Assembly (NCBI GenBank): GCA_023229175.1
Contig: JALNZV010000015.1
Span: forward strand, 1-44,904
Length of the DNA: 44,904 nt
From: Tissierellaceae bacterium
Lineage (GTDB): Bacteria; Bacillota; Clostridia; Tissierellales; Tissierellaceae
Direction of reading: 5' to 3'
The notes beneath the pieces are model-generated. The model made no database searches. It was given only the letters and a program-made list of their open reading frames with translations, and had not been told where the DNA came from. The position numbers were made by a program, and so were the translations under genes. Position 1 is the first letter of the stretch. The number at the start of each line of letters is the position of its first letter. Positions 1 to 8,607 of this stretch are shown piece after piece.

Positions 1-60
1 ATGAATGGAGATTCTTATAGAATAAAAGAAACTAAAGAGTGGTTAGAGAAAAGTAATTAA
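1..60 (+). CDS. C-terminal tail of a CDS cut by the window edge, possibly IstB-like helper ATPase
   Basis: Nineteen codons are open from the first base and end at TAA (58-60). The fragment reads NGDSYRIKETKEWLEKSN after a methionine. A SYR(I/L)K-type ending is familiar from IstB/DnaC-like helper ATPases of IS21 elements, and the terminal-repeat-like sequence at 83-120 supports that reading. No catalytic motif lies inside the window, because the Walker motifs would be upstream. The ATG at position 1 is an internal methionine or chance, not a supported start. This could equally be the end of another protein. Confidence 0.35.
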   Translation: MNGDSYRIKETKEWLEKSN

Positions 61-120
61 TTTTTTTTATTTCAACTGGCCCAGTTTTCGATTAAAATAT
101 GGTATAGTTTTCAGTTGACA
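1..120 (+). mobile_element. Right end of a probable IS21-like insertion sequence
   Basis: A short coding tail (1-60) is followed by about 60 noncoding bases ending in GTTGACA at 120. The heptamer AGTTTTC occurs twice there (83-89 and 106-112). IS21-family elements typically end in CA and carry short repeated sequences inside the termini just after istB, and this arrangement matches. Only the last part of the element is inside the window, so its other end, target duplication and integrity cannot be seen. The call is an inference from layout and a weak resemblance of the coding tail to IstB. Confidence 0.4.
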
Positions 121-273
121 AATACAAGTTCAAAAAGGCAACATGTATTATATAATAGAACCGCTGTTTTTTTCATATTCTTTTTCCCCCTTATAAACTT
201 ATACTTTTCTTGAATAATTCACATATTATATAATTTTACGATTATGACTCATAATGTAAAAATGCAAATTACT

Positions 274-747
274 TTATTTAACACTAAATTTATAGTAGGC
301 TAAAGCATCATCATCATAAAGATGTTCAAAACCCAATTTTTCCAAAATGTGTTTGCTTCTATGATTTCTATGTACTGCATCTGCATAAATAATCTTAAGA
401 CCTAATGTATTTATTACATAATCAATTAATAAGCGCTGTGCCTCTGTTCCGTATCCATTTCCTTTAAATGCATCATTAACTAAATGAATACTTAAAGTGC
501 CACATAGTTTTTCTTTGTCTATACGTTTTATTTGAATTTCTCCAATAGTTTTGTCATTATGACATATCGCAAAGAAAAGTCTACTTGTATCTAAAACTTT
601 ACTTTGATAATATCTATCGACTTTTTCTTTATCATAATTATAAGTATCATAGGTCATTGCAGGGTCAGCAACATAGTCTCTATAAAAATCATGACATCTT
701 TCTATTGTATATGGCACTAACATAATTTTTTCTCCTTGTAATACCAC
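274..747 (-). CDS. GNAT family N-acetyltransferase (RimJ/RimL-like)
   Basis: The product of about 157 residues has the RimJ/RimL type of GNAT fold. It starts with a beta strand of the form LQGEKIML and has a central acetyl-CoA loop region around GNGYGTEAQRLLIDYV (residues about 97-112). A late RNHRSKHILEKLGF motif is typical of GNATs that acetylate protein N-termini, amino groups or small molecules. The substrate cannot be inferred. Two starts compete: GTG at 747 with GAGGT seven bases upstream keeps the first beta strand, while ATG at 723 has a better AAGGAG site but would cut that strand. I prefer 747. A second, dissimilar GNAT gene follows at 860-1363 on the same strand, with no sign of translational coupling. 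Confidence 0.8.
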   Translation of the reverse strand: MVLQGEKIMLVPYTIERCHDFYRDYVADPAMTYDTYNYDKEKVDRYYQSKVLDTSRLFFAICHNDKTIGEIQIKRIDKEKLCGTLSIHLVNDAFKGNGYGTEAQRLLIDYVINTLGLKIIYADAVHRNHRSKHILEKLGFEHLYDDDALAYYKFSVK

Positions 748-859
748 CTTAACCACCTCATTCTTGCGGATTTTTACTTCACCTTAATCTACCGATGCAC
801 AATATAAAGAATGCGTCTTAACTAAATAGATGGAAAATACCTACATCTAACCATAGATA

Positions 860-1363
860 TTATATTTGCTTTATATATCTTAATTCAATAGGCTTGTTTG
901 AAAAGTGACTATGTTTTTTATTTCCATCAAATATAAAACCACACTTTTCATAAAATCTCCTTGCCCTCGTATTTACTTCATAGACCCATAGAGAAACCTG
1001 CTTACAGCCTTCCTCTTTCAATATGTTTATAACTACATCCATTAACTTAGTAGCTAAACCCTTTCCCCAGTACTCCTCAAGGAGATATATTGAATAAATA
1101 GAACCACACTCTTTTAATTGTTCATCATTATCCTTATTTGCAAATACTAAGCCAAAAGGTATTTCATCATAAAATCCAATTAAGACGATTTCTTCATCTT
1201 CTATGAACCTCTCAAATTGTCGTTGTCTTCTTTGTTTATCAAGAAATTTAGTTATCTCATCCTTAGGGATTACATTACTATAAGCTGATTTCCAACTTTC
1301 TACAATAATATTTGCCAAAGATTCAGCATCTTCCTTTGTAGCCTTTCTAATCTCACATCCCAA
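860..1363 (-). CDS. GNAT family N-acetyltransferase
   Basis: This 167-residue protein is a full-length single-domain GNAT. It opens with EIRKATKEDAESLANIIVESW, the usual first strand and helix. The acetyl-CoA binding segment YLLEEYWGKGLATKLMDVVI lies near residues 93-112 (Q/RxxGxG/A form), and the C-terminal NTRARRFYEKCGF motif ends the fold. Members acetylate small molecules or proteins from acetyl-CoA in the cytoplasm; the substrate is not predictable. The start is TTG at 1363, preceded by AAAGGGGTGA. No ATG gives a better start without losing the first strand. It may be a separate transcription unit from the GNAT at 274-747, since 112 bases separate them. Confidence 0.82.
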   Translation of the reverse strand: MGCEIRKATKEDAESLANIIVESWKSAYSNVIPKDEITKFLDKQRRQRQFERFIEDEEIVLIGFYDEIPFGLVFANKDNDEQLKECGSIYSIYLLEEYWGKGLATKLMDVVINILKEEGCKQVSLWVYEVNTRARRFYEKCGFIFDGNKKHSHFSNKPIELRYIKQI

Positions 1364-1565
1364 AAAATCACCCCTTTTCTATGATGAACATAATACTACA
1401 TATCTTATGTGCATTACATAAATGATATTCCTTTTTATTAGATAGCTATTCTGACCCCTAAATATCCATCTTTTAGATTACATTTAATATAACATTTAAT
1501 TCCACTTAAATCAATATTATGATTTATCTGAAATTTTAACTTTCTAAAATATTACTCATCTATCA

Positions 1566-1850
1566 TCAATAATCAAACCCTGCTATAAGAATATCATCAT
1601 CTAATGATTCATTCTCCTCTTGATACTCAAATAATAAATATAATACCTGGTGATACCAATTCTTATATATATCTAATTTTTCTTCTAATCTTGTAGCATC
1701 TTCTAAATCTACTTCATTACTACTTTGAAGTATTATTAAATCTAAGGTATCGTAATCTTTATTTCTTAATACCATTTCAATCATGGATATTTCCTTCTGA
1801 ATATACTTGATTTGTACTTCTATCAACTCTTTTTCTACATCAAATTTCAT
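1566..1850 (-). CDS. Small acidic protein of unknown function
   Basis: The 94-residue product is not recognised. It is highly charged and acidic, has no membrane segment or signal peptide, and is predicted mostly helical: two amphipathic helices (about residues 5-35 and 48-80) and an acidic tail containing ESLDDDILIAGFDY. A GAAGGG site lies seven bases before the ATG at 1850, so expression is plausible. The flanks are AT-rich noncoding DNA, and the neighbours are the GNAT gene and the truncated sensor, so context gives no functional clue. It may be an orphan accessory gene. Confidence 0.5.
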   Translation of the reverse strand: MKFDVEKELIEVQIKYIQKEISMIEMVLRNKDYDTLDLIILQSSNEVDLEDATRLEEKLDIYKNWYHQVLYLLFEYQEENESLDDDILIAGFDY

Positions 1851-2101
1851 ACTATATCCCTTCTTTCCTTTGTTATTATTGCTTTCTATATTACATCTAA
1901 AGTATTTCTCTCTATATTAATATCTTCACTATCTTATATTTTTGTCCATCTATGATTCATGTCTCTTATTATATTTTATTTTGGATACACAAAAAGATAA
2001 TCTATTATACGATTTCCTTTGCTAAACTCTCTGATAATGGATATTTAAACATAAACAAGATTCTAAGTTGAACACAATAGGTAAATATATATATGTGGAT
2101 A

Positions 2102-3238
2102 TTAGAAGTGCAATATAGATACAGATACACCTAAATCTGTTTCATCATACTTTCTGCCAGCATAATCCCTGCCATTGATATTTAGTAAGTTTTCGCAGCT
2201 TTTATTGACAGTAATTATATAACCATTTTTGTCAAAAGTAATAAGACCATTTCCTATCCCATTTAAAATTTGCTCTTTGTATCTGTCACTTTCTTTAATA
2301 ATTTGTTGATTTCTTTTTAACTCCAAATTTACATATTTTAAGTCGATTGTCCTTTTTTCGACTTCCATTTTTAATATATTATTCATTCGAATAAACAATA
2401 AATTTAACAAGATAACAGCAATAATAATAACCAACAATGTATAAAATACCTTTAGTTGCTGCTTCCATGCAGGTAATATTTCTTTACCAAACCATTTTTC
2501 ATAGATATTGTAATATATCCCATTTTTCTTTAAACTTTCCAATGCCGTGTTAAATTCATCGATTAACAAAGTATTGCCTTTTTTAAATGCCATCCCATAA
2601 GATGTAAAACTAATATCATTACCTACAATTTTTAACTGGTCCTCAATTTTTTTCTTTTGAATTATGTAAAGTCCTGTCAATTTATTGCCCACAACTGCGT
2701 CTACTTCGTTTTCAATTAACTTTTCAAATGCGTCATCTAAATTTGAAAAAAAGACAACCTCAATTTCCCCTTGATCGGCCAACGCATATGCTGCAAAATC
2801 ACTTCTTTGCACAGCAGCTCTTTTCCCAGTTAAACTATTTAATCCTAGGACCTCCGTATCATCTTTTCTGACAAAGCAAACTAGTGAATTCTTTAAATAT
2901 TCCTCTGAAAAGTCGTACATGGTAAAACGAGCATCATTATAGTTCATGCCTTGTATGGCATCTATTTCCCCGTTTTGCAGTGAGATATGTGCATCAACCC
3001 AATCCATTGGAACTAGCTTAATATCAATTCCAATTTGTAAAGCTAATGCTTTCATTAAATCAACGTTAAATCCCCTAAATTCTCCTTCTTCATCGATATA
3101 TTCAAATGGTGGATAATTTTTTTCACCACCGATTATTATTACATCTTCAGGTTTTGTACAATATGAATTAGAGGAAGCAAACAGCATCACAACTAAGATA
3201 AAAAAAATGAGAAGATATCTATAATTCAAAATTCTCAC
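2102..3238 (-). pseudogene. Membrane sensor with extracellular substrate-binding domain, truncated inside its PAS domain
   Basis: Residues 1-25 are a signal or anchor helix. Residues about 30-250 are a family-3 solute-binding (SBP_bac_3) domain, with GGEKNYPPFEYIDEEGEFRGFNVDLM-type features at the start and NGIYYNIYEKWFG at its end. A membrane helix (about 262-282), a short coiled coil and the start of a PAS domain (about 320-365) follow. The chain then stops after a non-PAS tail ending SILHF. In full proteins of this layout a histidine kinase or GGDEF output follows the PAS. None is present, and I found no continuation in the other two frames of the next 100 bases. I therefore call it a 3'-truncated remnant of a nutrient-sensing kinase or cyclase. 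A short decoy receptor remains possible. Confidence 0.7.
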
Positions 3239-3340
3239 CGCCTTTAAAATAAATTATAACAAAGTTTTCATATATCTCCAAATATATAATAATTATTTTA
3301 ATATGGTATTTTATTGCTCAATTAGAAATCTAAACATACT

Positions 3341-3365
3341 AAAGGACCCCTAATCGGGGTCCTTT
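3341..3365 (-). terminator. Intrinsic terminator of the first ABC exporter operon
   Basis: AAAGGACCCC (3341-3350) and GGGGTCCTTT (3356-3365) form a perfect 10-bp stem with a 5-base loop, three bases past the stop codon of the ABC gene at 3368. The downstream T-tract on the minus strand is short and interrupted. Confidence 0.75.
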
Positions 3366-3367
3366 CT

Positions 3368-5200
3368 CTATGCTGCAAATTGACTATTGTATAACTCTGC
3401 GTAGAAGCCGTTTTTCTTTAGAAGTTCCTCATGGTTTCCCTGTTCTACGATGCTGCCATCTCTAATGACTAAAATCGAATCTGCATCTTTTATGGTGGAT
3501 AACCTATGGGCTATGACAAAACTTGTTCTACCCTCCATTAAGTTTTCCATTGCCTTCTGGATAAATATTTCGGTCCTAGTGTCTACAGAAGATGTGGCTT
3601 CGTCTAATATCAATATCTTGGGATCAGAAAGTATTGCCCTAGCTATGGTTAAGAGCTGTTTTTGCCCTTGGGATATATTGTTGGCCTCTTCGTTAATCTC
3701 CATATTATATCCATCTGGCAAAGTCTGGATAAATCTATGGGCATAGGCCAACTTTGCAGCTTCTATTACTTCCTCGTCTGTAGCATCTAATCTCCCATAT
3801 CTGATGTTTTCCATTATGGTGCCAGAAAATAACCAAGTGTCTTGGAGCACCATGCCAAAGTTGTCCCTTAGATCCTCCCGTCTTAAATTTGCAATGTCCT
3901 TTCCATCTATTAATATTTTGCCCTCTTTTAGGTCATAATACCTCATCAAGAGTTTTACAATTGTGGTCTTTCCAGCCCCTGTAGGCCCTACAATGGCAAC
4001 TTTTTGTCCAGGTTTTATATCTTGTGAGAAATTATTTATAATTATTTTGTCCTCTGAATACCCAAACACTACATTTTCAAAAGTTACCCTTCCCTGTACG
4101 TCTGTAAGGGCGACTGGGCTTGCCGAGTCTTCAACTTCCTCCTCTTCATCTAGAAACTCAAATACTCTTTCTGCTGCCGCCATGGTGGATTGTAATATAT
4201 TTGATATTTGAGCAACTTGGGCTATAGGTTGGGTAAAACTTCTCATATATTGAATAAAGGATAAAATATCTCCCACTTCTATTACATTTCTAACTGCATA
4301 CCAACCCCCCAATATAGATACTACTACATATCCCAAGTTTCCAATGAAATTCATAATAGGCATCATCAATCCCGAGAGAAATTGGGATTTCCAAGCGGAA
4401 TTATATAGTTCGTCATTTATTCTGCTAAATTCCCCTATTACATCTTCCTCTGCATTGAAGGCCTTCATAATATTGTGACCCCCATAAACTTCTTCAATAT
4501 GTCCATTTACCTCACCTAAGGATTTTTGTTGTGCTGTAAAGTATTTTTGTGATCTCCTTATTACATTTGTCACTAAAATCATGGAAAGTGGCAATATTAC
4601 AAGGGATGCTATGGTCATTTGCCAGGATATGGACAGCATCATAACAAATACTCCTATTAGGGTGGTGGCAGATGTGATTATTTGGCTCATGCTTTGATTT
4701 AGGGATTGGGATACTGTATCTACGTCGTTTGTGACTCTGGACAATACATCTCCATGGCTTACCTTGTCAAAGTATTTAAGTGGAAGTCTATTGACCTTCT
4801 CCGATATTTCCCTTCTCAGGCCATAGGACACTTTTTGTGCTATGCCCGTTACTATAAATCCCTGTACATAGGAAAAAAGTGCCGATATTATATACAGTGT
4901 TATTAGCAGTGAAATAGTATTTAAAATATTGTCAAAATCTATTCCCCCTGTACCCATCATCTTTGATATGAGGCCTTCAAATATCTTCGTTGTAACCTTA
5001 CCTAACACCTTAGGTCCTATAATGGAAAATATTGTGCTTCCCATGGCAAACAATATAACTATGATTAACTTTAATCTGTGGGGTCTTAGGTAATCCAATA
5101 GTTTTGAAAAAGTTCCCTTAAAATCCTTGGGCTTTTCAAAGTTTCTCGGGCCGTGACCCATGGGCCCGCGTCTTTGTGATCTCGATGTCCTTTCACTCAT
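3368..5200 (-). CDS. Heterodimeric ABC exporter, subunit with canonical catalytic residues
   Basis: This 610-residue half-transporter has six membrane helices (about residues 40-330) and one nucleotide-binding domain. The motifs are Walker A GPTGAGKTT, a Q-loop in VLQDTWLFSG, signature NISQGQKQLL, Walker B ILILDEATSSVD with the catalytic Glu, and H-loop IAHRLSTI. The signature is the variant SQGQ rather than SGGQ. In two-gene exporters such as BmrCD or TM287/288, one subunit carries the catalytic Glu and the other a degenerate one. The partner at 5197-7353 has Asp and Gln at those positions, so the two should form an asymmetric dimer. The ATG overlaps the partner's stop codon as ATGA, with GGAGGAGG upstream. 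The substrate is unknown; drugs, peptides or lipids are family options. Confidence 0.92.
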   Translation of the reverse strand: MSERTSRSQRRGPMGHGPRNFEKPKDFKGTFSKLLDYLRPHRLKLIIVILFAMGSTIFSIIGPKVLGKVTTKIFEGLISKMMGTGGIDFDNILNTISLLITLYIISALFSYVQGFIVTGIAQKVSYGLRREISEKVNRLPLKYFDKVSHGDVLSRVTNDVDTVSQSLNQSMSQIITSATTLIGVFVMMLSISWQMTIASLVILPLSMILVTNVIRRSQKYFTAQQKSLGEVNGHIEEVYGGHNIMKAFNAEEDVIGEFSRINDELYNSAWKSQFLSGLMMPIMNFIGNLGYVVVSILGGWYAVRNVIEVGDILSFIQYMRSFTQPIAQVAQISNILQSTMAAAERVFEFLDEEEEVEDSASPVALTDVQGRVTFENVVFGYSEDKIIINNFSQDIKPGQKVAIVGPTGAGKTTIVKLLMRYYDLKEGKILIDGKDIANLRREDLRDNFGMVLQDTWLFSGTIMENIRYGRLDATDEEVIEAAKLAYAHRFIQTLPDGYNMEINEEANNISQGQKQLLTIARAILSDPKILILDEATSSVDTRTEIFIQKAMENLMEGRTSFVIAHRLSTIKDADSILVIRDGSIVEQGNHEELLKKNGFYAELYNSQFAA

Positions 5201-7353
5201 ATGGCTAGTTCCTCCTCCGATAATTGAGATAAGGCTATTTGCCTATATACCTGGCAACTCCTCAGAAGTTCCTTGTGTTTGCCCATACCTACAATTTTCC
5301 CTTCATCCAGCACTATGATGTTTTCGGCATTTGCTATGGTATTAATCCTTTGGGCTACTATTATTATGGTGCTATTTTGTATATCTTTTTCCATTGCCTT
5401 CCTTAAGTTTGCATCTGTTTTGAAATCGAGGGCAGAAAAGCTGTCGTCAAATATAAATATATCCGGTCTTTTTACCAATGCCCTAGCAATGGAGAGCCTT
5501 TGTTTTTGCCCACCAGAGACATTGCTGCCTCCTTGAGATATTTCGGACTGAATTCCCTTTTCTTTCTCCTCTATAAATTCTTTTGCTTGGGATATCTCAA
5601 TGGCTTTTAATATATCTTCTTCTTTTGCATTTATATTCTTTCCATATCTTAGGTTGCTATCTATGGTACCAGAGAATAATATGCCCTTCTGTGGTACATA
5701 TCCTATTCTCTCTCTTAAATCTTGTAATTTTAAGTCCTTTATGTTGATTCCATCCAGTAGTATTTCACCTTCAGTCACGTCGTAGAACCTAGGTATCAAA
5801 TTTATTATAGTGGACTTGCCGCTGCCTGTACTTCCTATGAAAGCTGTAATTTCCCCTGGCTTCGCTGCAAAGGATATTCCTTCTAAGACATGTTTTTCTG
5901 CACCTGGGTATTTAAAGTATACATTATTGAATTCCAACTTCCCTGGGCTCTTTTCTACAATAGTTTTTGCTTCCATGGGGTCCTCAATAGACAATTCCTT
6001 ATCTAAAACTTCTGAAATTCTACTGGCAGATACTGATGCTCTTGGCAGCATTATGGAAACCATTGATATCATAAGAAATGACATGATAATTTGCATGGTG
6101 TACTGCATAAATGCCATCATATCTCCGACTTGAATTGAGCCCATGTCAATTTCCCTAGCTCCTACCCATATAATCAATAGCATAATGCCATTCATAATCA
6201 GCATCATAGTGGGCATCATCATGACCATCATTCTGGAGACAAATAAATTGGTCTTAGTTAAATCGCGATTTGCCTTATCAAATTTTCCCTCTTCATATTT
6301 TTGTGTGTTAAAGGCCCGAATTACCATTAGTCCATTTAGGGACTCCCTCATTACTAAATTTACCTTGTCGACTAGTTTTTGCATCTTCTTAAATCTAGGC
6401 ATTGCTATGGAAAATAGTAAAAGGACCAATGCAAGTATTGCCATGACACCTACGCCTATGGTCCAGGCCATGGAAGTATTTGTCCTCAAGGCTCTGATTA
6501 TTCCACCTACTCCTAGAATCGGGGCATAGAATACCATCCTTAACATTAGCATGGTAAACATTTGAACCTGTTGTATATCGTTGGTACTCCTAGTTATGAG
6601 GGATGCAGTGGAAAAATCGTCAAACTCACTATTGGAAAATGAGGTCACTTTTCTAAAGACTTTGTCTCTCAAGTTTCTGCCCAATCTAGCAGACACCCTA
6701 GAGGATAAAAATCCAACTGATATTGAGGCTACTGCACTTAAAATCGATATTAGGAGCATAATACCTCCAATATATAAAATATAATTGGATTGTATCTTTC
6801 TGGTATTCATTCCAATGGCCTCGTATTCGGCTCTCACAAAGTTAATTGCCCCTTGACTTATCATCTGCTCAGGTAAGTTTGCAAATCCTTCGCCTAATTT
6901 AGATTGCAATGATTCTTTTTGCTCCATAGGCAGTATTTCCTGGTTTTCCATTCCCCATAGGATTACCATGGGTTTAGCTAATACTTCCCCTAATTCTTCT
7001 ATGCTGTCTTTGGTATCTAATATAAATAGGCTTTCATTTTCTAAGACGGGGTATTTTTTTACCAGCCTTTCGTATTCCTTTATATCTATACTATTCTTGT
7101 CCACAAGACGGTAGTTATACTCTACGAAAACCCTTTCATTATTAGTCAACAATGATTTTATCTTTTCCATTTGCCATACCCTAATTGCTTCAGGTACTGG
7201 GTCTTCTATTCCATTTTGCTGTATTCCAATATTTACTATTCTTGACATATAGTCGGGCAGGGCAAGTTCTGTACTGGCCTGCAGCAAGAGCAGCCCCACT
7301 ATGAGAAATATCAAGATAGTAAAGGGTTTGAATTCTTTAAATAGTTTTAGCAT
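5197..7353 (-). CDS. Heterodimeric ABC exporter, degenerate-site subunit with a large extracellular insertion
   Basis: This 718-residue half-transporter is the upstream partner of the 610-residue subunit. Between its first two membrane helices (about residues 12-30 and 190-215) lies a hydrophilic insertion of roughly 150 residues. It should sit outside the cell, as in BmrD-type subunits. The ATPase domain has Walker A GSTGSGKST, signature NVSGGQKQRL, Walker B IFIFDDSFSALD with Asp replacing the catalytic Glu, and IVAQRINTI with Gln at the H-loop position. It is therefore expected to form the non-hydrolytic site of the heterodimer. AGGAGG lies five bases before the ATG. It starts 19 bases after the marR gene and is probably co-transcribed with it. 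Confidence 0.92.
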   Translation of the reverse strand: MLKLFKEFKPFTILIFLIVGLLLLQASTELALPDYMSRIVNIGIQQNGIEDPVPEAIRVWQMEKIKSLLTNNERVFVEYNYRLVDKNSIDIKEYERLVKKYPVLENESLFILDTKDSIEELGEVLAKPMVILWGMENQEILPMEQKESLQSKLGEGFANLPEQMISQGAINFVRAEYEAIGMNTRKIQSNYILYIGGIMLLISILSAVASISVGFLSSRVSARLGRNLRDKVFRKVTSFSNSEFDDFSTASLITRSTNDIQQVQMFTMLMLRMVFYAPILGVGGIIRALRTNTSMAWTIGVGVMAILALVLLLFSIAMPRFKKMQKLVDKVNLVMRESLNGLMVIRAFNTQKYEEGKFDKANRDLTKTNLFVSRMMVMMMPTMMLIMNGIMLLIIWVGAREIDMGSIQVGDMMAFMQYTMQIIMSFLMISMVSIMLPRASVSASRISEVLDKELSIEDPMEAKTIVEKSPGKLEFNNVYFKYPGAEKHVLEGISFAAKPGEITAFIGSTGSGKSTIINLIPRFYDVTEGEILLDGINIKDLKLQDLRERIGYVPQKGILFSGTIDSNLRYGKNINAKEEDILKAIEISQAKEFIEEKEKGIQSEISQGGSNVSGGQKQRLSIARALVKRPDIFIFDDSFSALDFKTDANLRKAMEKDIQNSTIIIVAQRINTIANAENIIVLDEGKIVGMGKHKELLRSCQVYRQIALSQLSEEELAI

Positions 7354-7372
7354 ATATTCCTCCTAATTTTTC

Positions 7373-7813
7373 TCAATCTTCAATAACCTTCTTTAGATTA
7401 TCACGCATCTGAAGCATCAATTTTTTCAGTACTGCCTTTTCTTCCATGTTAAAGTTCCCAAAGCATTCTTCATCTATGACCTTTGTCGCTTCTCTCGCCT
7501 TATAATACATTTTTTCTCCTTTTTCTGTTAGATATACCCTCCATATTCTTTGATCATCCTTATCTTGCCTTCGCTCCACTATATTTGCTTTCTCCATTCT
7601 TTTTAGCATTACAGTTATAGTAGCAGGAGTTAATTTTAGTTTTTCCCCTAATTCCCTTTGACTTAGTCCCTCCCCTTTAAACAATATAAACAACATAGGG
7701 GGTTGACCTGGATATATACCTATTTCATTTAGCAAACCGTGGGTACGCATATGATGAAACCTTAATATTTCCAAGAAAATATAATATAGGGAATCCTTGT
7801 CGATAAATTCCAT
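7373..7813 (-). CDS. MarR family transcriptional regulator of the ABC exporter operon
   Basis: The 146-residue protein has the MarR winged helix: LSQRELGEKLKLTPATITVMLKRMEK is the helix-turn-helix (about residues 50-75), and VERRQDKDDQRIWRVYLTEKG is the wing with its conserved D-x-R. MarR proteins are ligand-responsive dimeric repressors. I chose ATG 7813, preceded by GAGGGG, over the longer frame reaching 7885. A consensus promoter (7857-7885) and a TTAG-N4-CTAA palindrome (7834-7845) lie inside that extension, which would make it untranslated or untranscribed. It is first in the operon with the two ABC genes, so it likely represses its own operon in response to a compound the exporter removes. 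The ligand is unknown. Confidence 0.88.
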   Translation of the reverse strand: MEFIDKDSLYYIFLEILRFHHMRTHGLLNEIGIYPGQPPMLFILFKGEGLSQRELGEKLKLTPATITVMLKRMEKANIVERRQDKDDQRIWRVYLTEKGEKMYYKAREATKVIDEECFGNFNMEEKAVLKKLMLQMRDNLKKVIED

Positions 7814-7833
7814 TCTATTACCCCTCACATTAG

Positions 7834-7885
7834 TTAGTCGTCTAAGTATATTATCCATAATACTACTCAATTTCTCACATGTCAA
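7834..7885 (-). promoter_or_regulatory. marR-ABC operon promoter and likely MarR operator
   Basis: On the minus strand TTGACA (7885-7880) is separated by 17 bases from TATTAT (7862-7857), a good sigma-A promoter. Just downstream, at 7834-7845, is the palindrome TTAG-TCGT-CTAA. TTAG-N4-CTAA is the core of SlyA/MarR-type operators. Its position at about +5 to +16 suits repression of the marR and ABC genes. The operator assignment is inference. Confidence 0.65.
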
Positions 7886-7917
7886 TATATTTTTAGATGT
7901 ATATATAAAAATAATAC

Positions 7918-7946
7918 TTGACTAATTGAGTATAATGTTATATATT
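7918..7946 (+). promoter_or_regulatory. Promoter of the membrane protein/Xre gene pair
   Basis: TTGACT (7918-7923), a 17-base spacer and TATATT (7941-7946) form a good sigma-A promoter reading towards 7989. Its -10 element lies inside the first arm of the inverted repeat at 7936-7975, so a bound repressor would block it. Confidence 0.65.
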
Positions 7947-7975
7947 TATAACATAGAAGTTATAAATATATAACA
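7936..7975. promoter_or_regulatory. Double operator: 17-bp perfect inverted repeat
   Basis: TGTTATATATTTATAAC (7936-7952) is repeated inverted as GTTATAAATATATAACA (7959-7975), with a 6-base spacer. Each arm is itself a near-palindrome of the form GTTATA-N4-TATAAC. The structure therefore looks like two adjacent dimer sites covering the -10 element and the transcription start of the promoter at 7918-7946. The Xre-type protein encoded at 8404-8607 is the obvious candidate ligand; the nearby MarR protein is less likely. Confidence 0.6.
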
Positions 7976-7988
7976 TGGAGGGCTGAAA

Positions 7989-8423
7989 ATGAATAAGAAG
8001 CAAATTAATCTATCAACTCAATATATGTTAAAGTCATTCATAATACTTTTGATGCTGATTCTGTATATGGCAAGCAGAGAAAACTTTGGCTTCAGCTATT
8101 ATGAACCAGTTGTTTCCAAACTATATTATGGATGTCTGCTTCTCTACGGTCTCATTGGACTTATATGGAAAAATGAAGAAATTGATGAATCAGCGGAAAG
8201 AATATTAGGAAAAGTATCTGGAATATGCCTAAATGCGGCTACCCTCGGATTAATCATACTTGCACTTTTCGTGGCTGCACCGATGTTTAAAGGCCTATTT
8301 ATTTCTAGAGATCTTATAGGCTTGTTGCTGTTTATCCTATTATTCTTGATTACTGCTTTAAAATCTATTTTATTTTATGTCTTTGATAGAAGGGGATTAT
8401 ATAATGGCAGTATTAAACACTAA
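7989..8423 (+). CDS. Small integral membrane protein paired with an Xre regulator
   Basis: The 144-residue protein has four predicted membrane helices (about residues 13-29, 45-60, 80-97 and 105-130) with short loops and no catalytic motif that I recognise. Its length and coupling to a small Cro/CI-type regulator recall Firmicute gene pairs of DUF2178-like membrane proteins and Xre regulators whose function is unknown. A GGAGGG sequence precedes the ATG. Its 3' end overlaps the regulator gene by 20 bases, indicating translational coupling. The pair has its own promoter and double operator and reads away from the marR operon. Confidence 0.7.
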   Translation: MNKKQINLSTQYMLKSFIILLMLILYMASRENFGFSYYEPVVSKLYYGCLLLYGLIGLIWKNEEIDESAERILGKVSGICLNAATLGLIILALFVAAPMFKGLFISRDLIGLLLFILLFLITALKSILFYVFDRRGLYNGSIKH

Positions 8424-8607
8424 TATAAAAGAATATAGAGAGAGAAAAAATATAAAACAAAGCGAACTCGCTCAATTAGTGGGGGTGCGTCGTGAAACAA
8501 TCGTCCATCTGGAGAATGGAAAATATAATCCTTCCTTAAAATTGGCTATGGATATTGCCAAAATCTTTCAAGTCACTGTAGAAGAATTATTTGAATTCAC
8601 AGATTAG
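8404..8607 (+). CDS. Xre/Cro-CI family transcriptional regulator
   Basis: The 67-residue protein is a single helix-turn-helix domain: IKEYRERKNIKQSELAQLVG, then VRRETIVHLENGKYNPSLKLAMDIAKIF, then TVEELFEF. This is the minimal YozG/Xre type common in Firmicutes. I chose ATG 8404 because GAAGGGG ends eight bases upstream, whereas the in-frame codon at 8377 has no site. It overlaps the membrane protein gene by 20 bases. It probably binds the GTTATA-N4-TATAAC repeats at 7936-7975 and controls its own operon. How the membrane partner affects it is unknown. A strong terminator begins inside its stop codon. Confidence 0.85.
   Translation: MAVLNTNIKEYRERKNIKQSELAQLVGVRRETIVHLENGKYNPSLKLAMDIAKIFQVTVEELFEFTD

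Noticed and set aside
1438..1551. Protein-like 38-codon stretch on the minus strand (contains NLKDGYLGVRIAI)
   Set aside because: It lacks a start codon, matches nothing I recognise and is short in AT-rich DNA. It could be a remnant but is not supportable.
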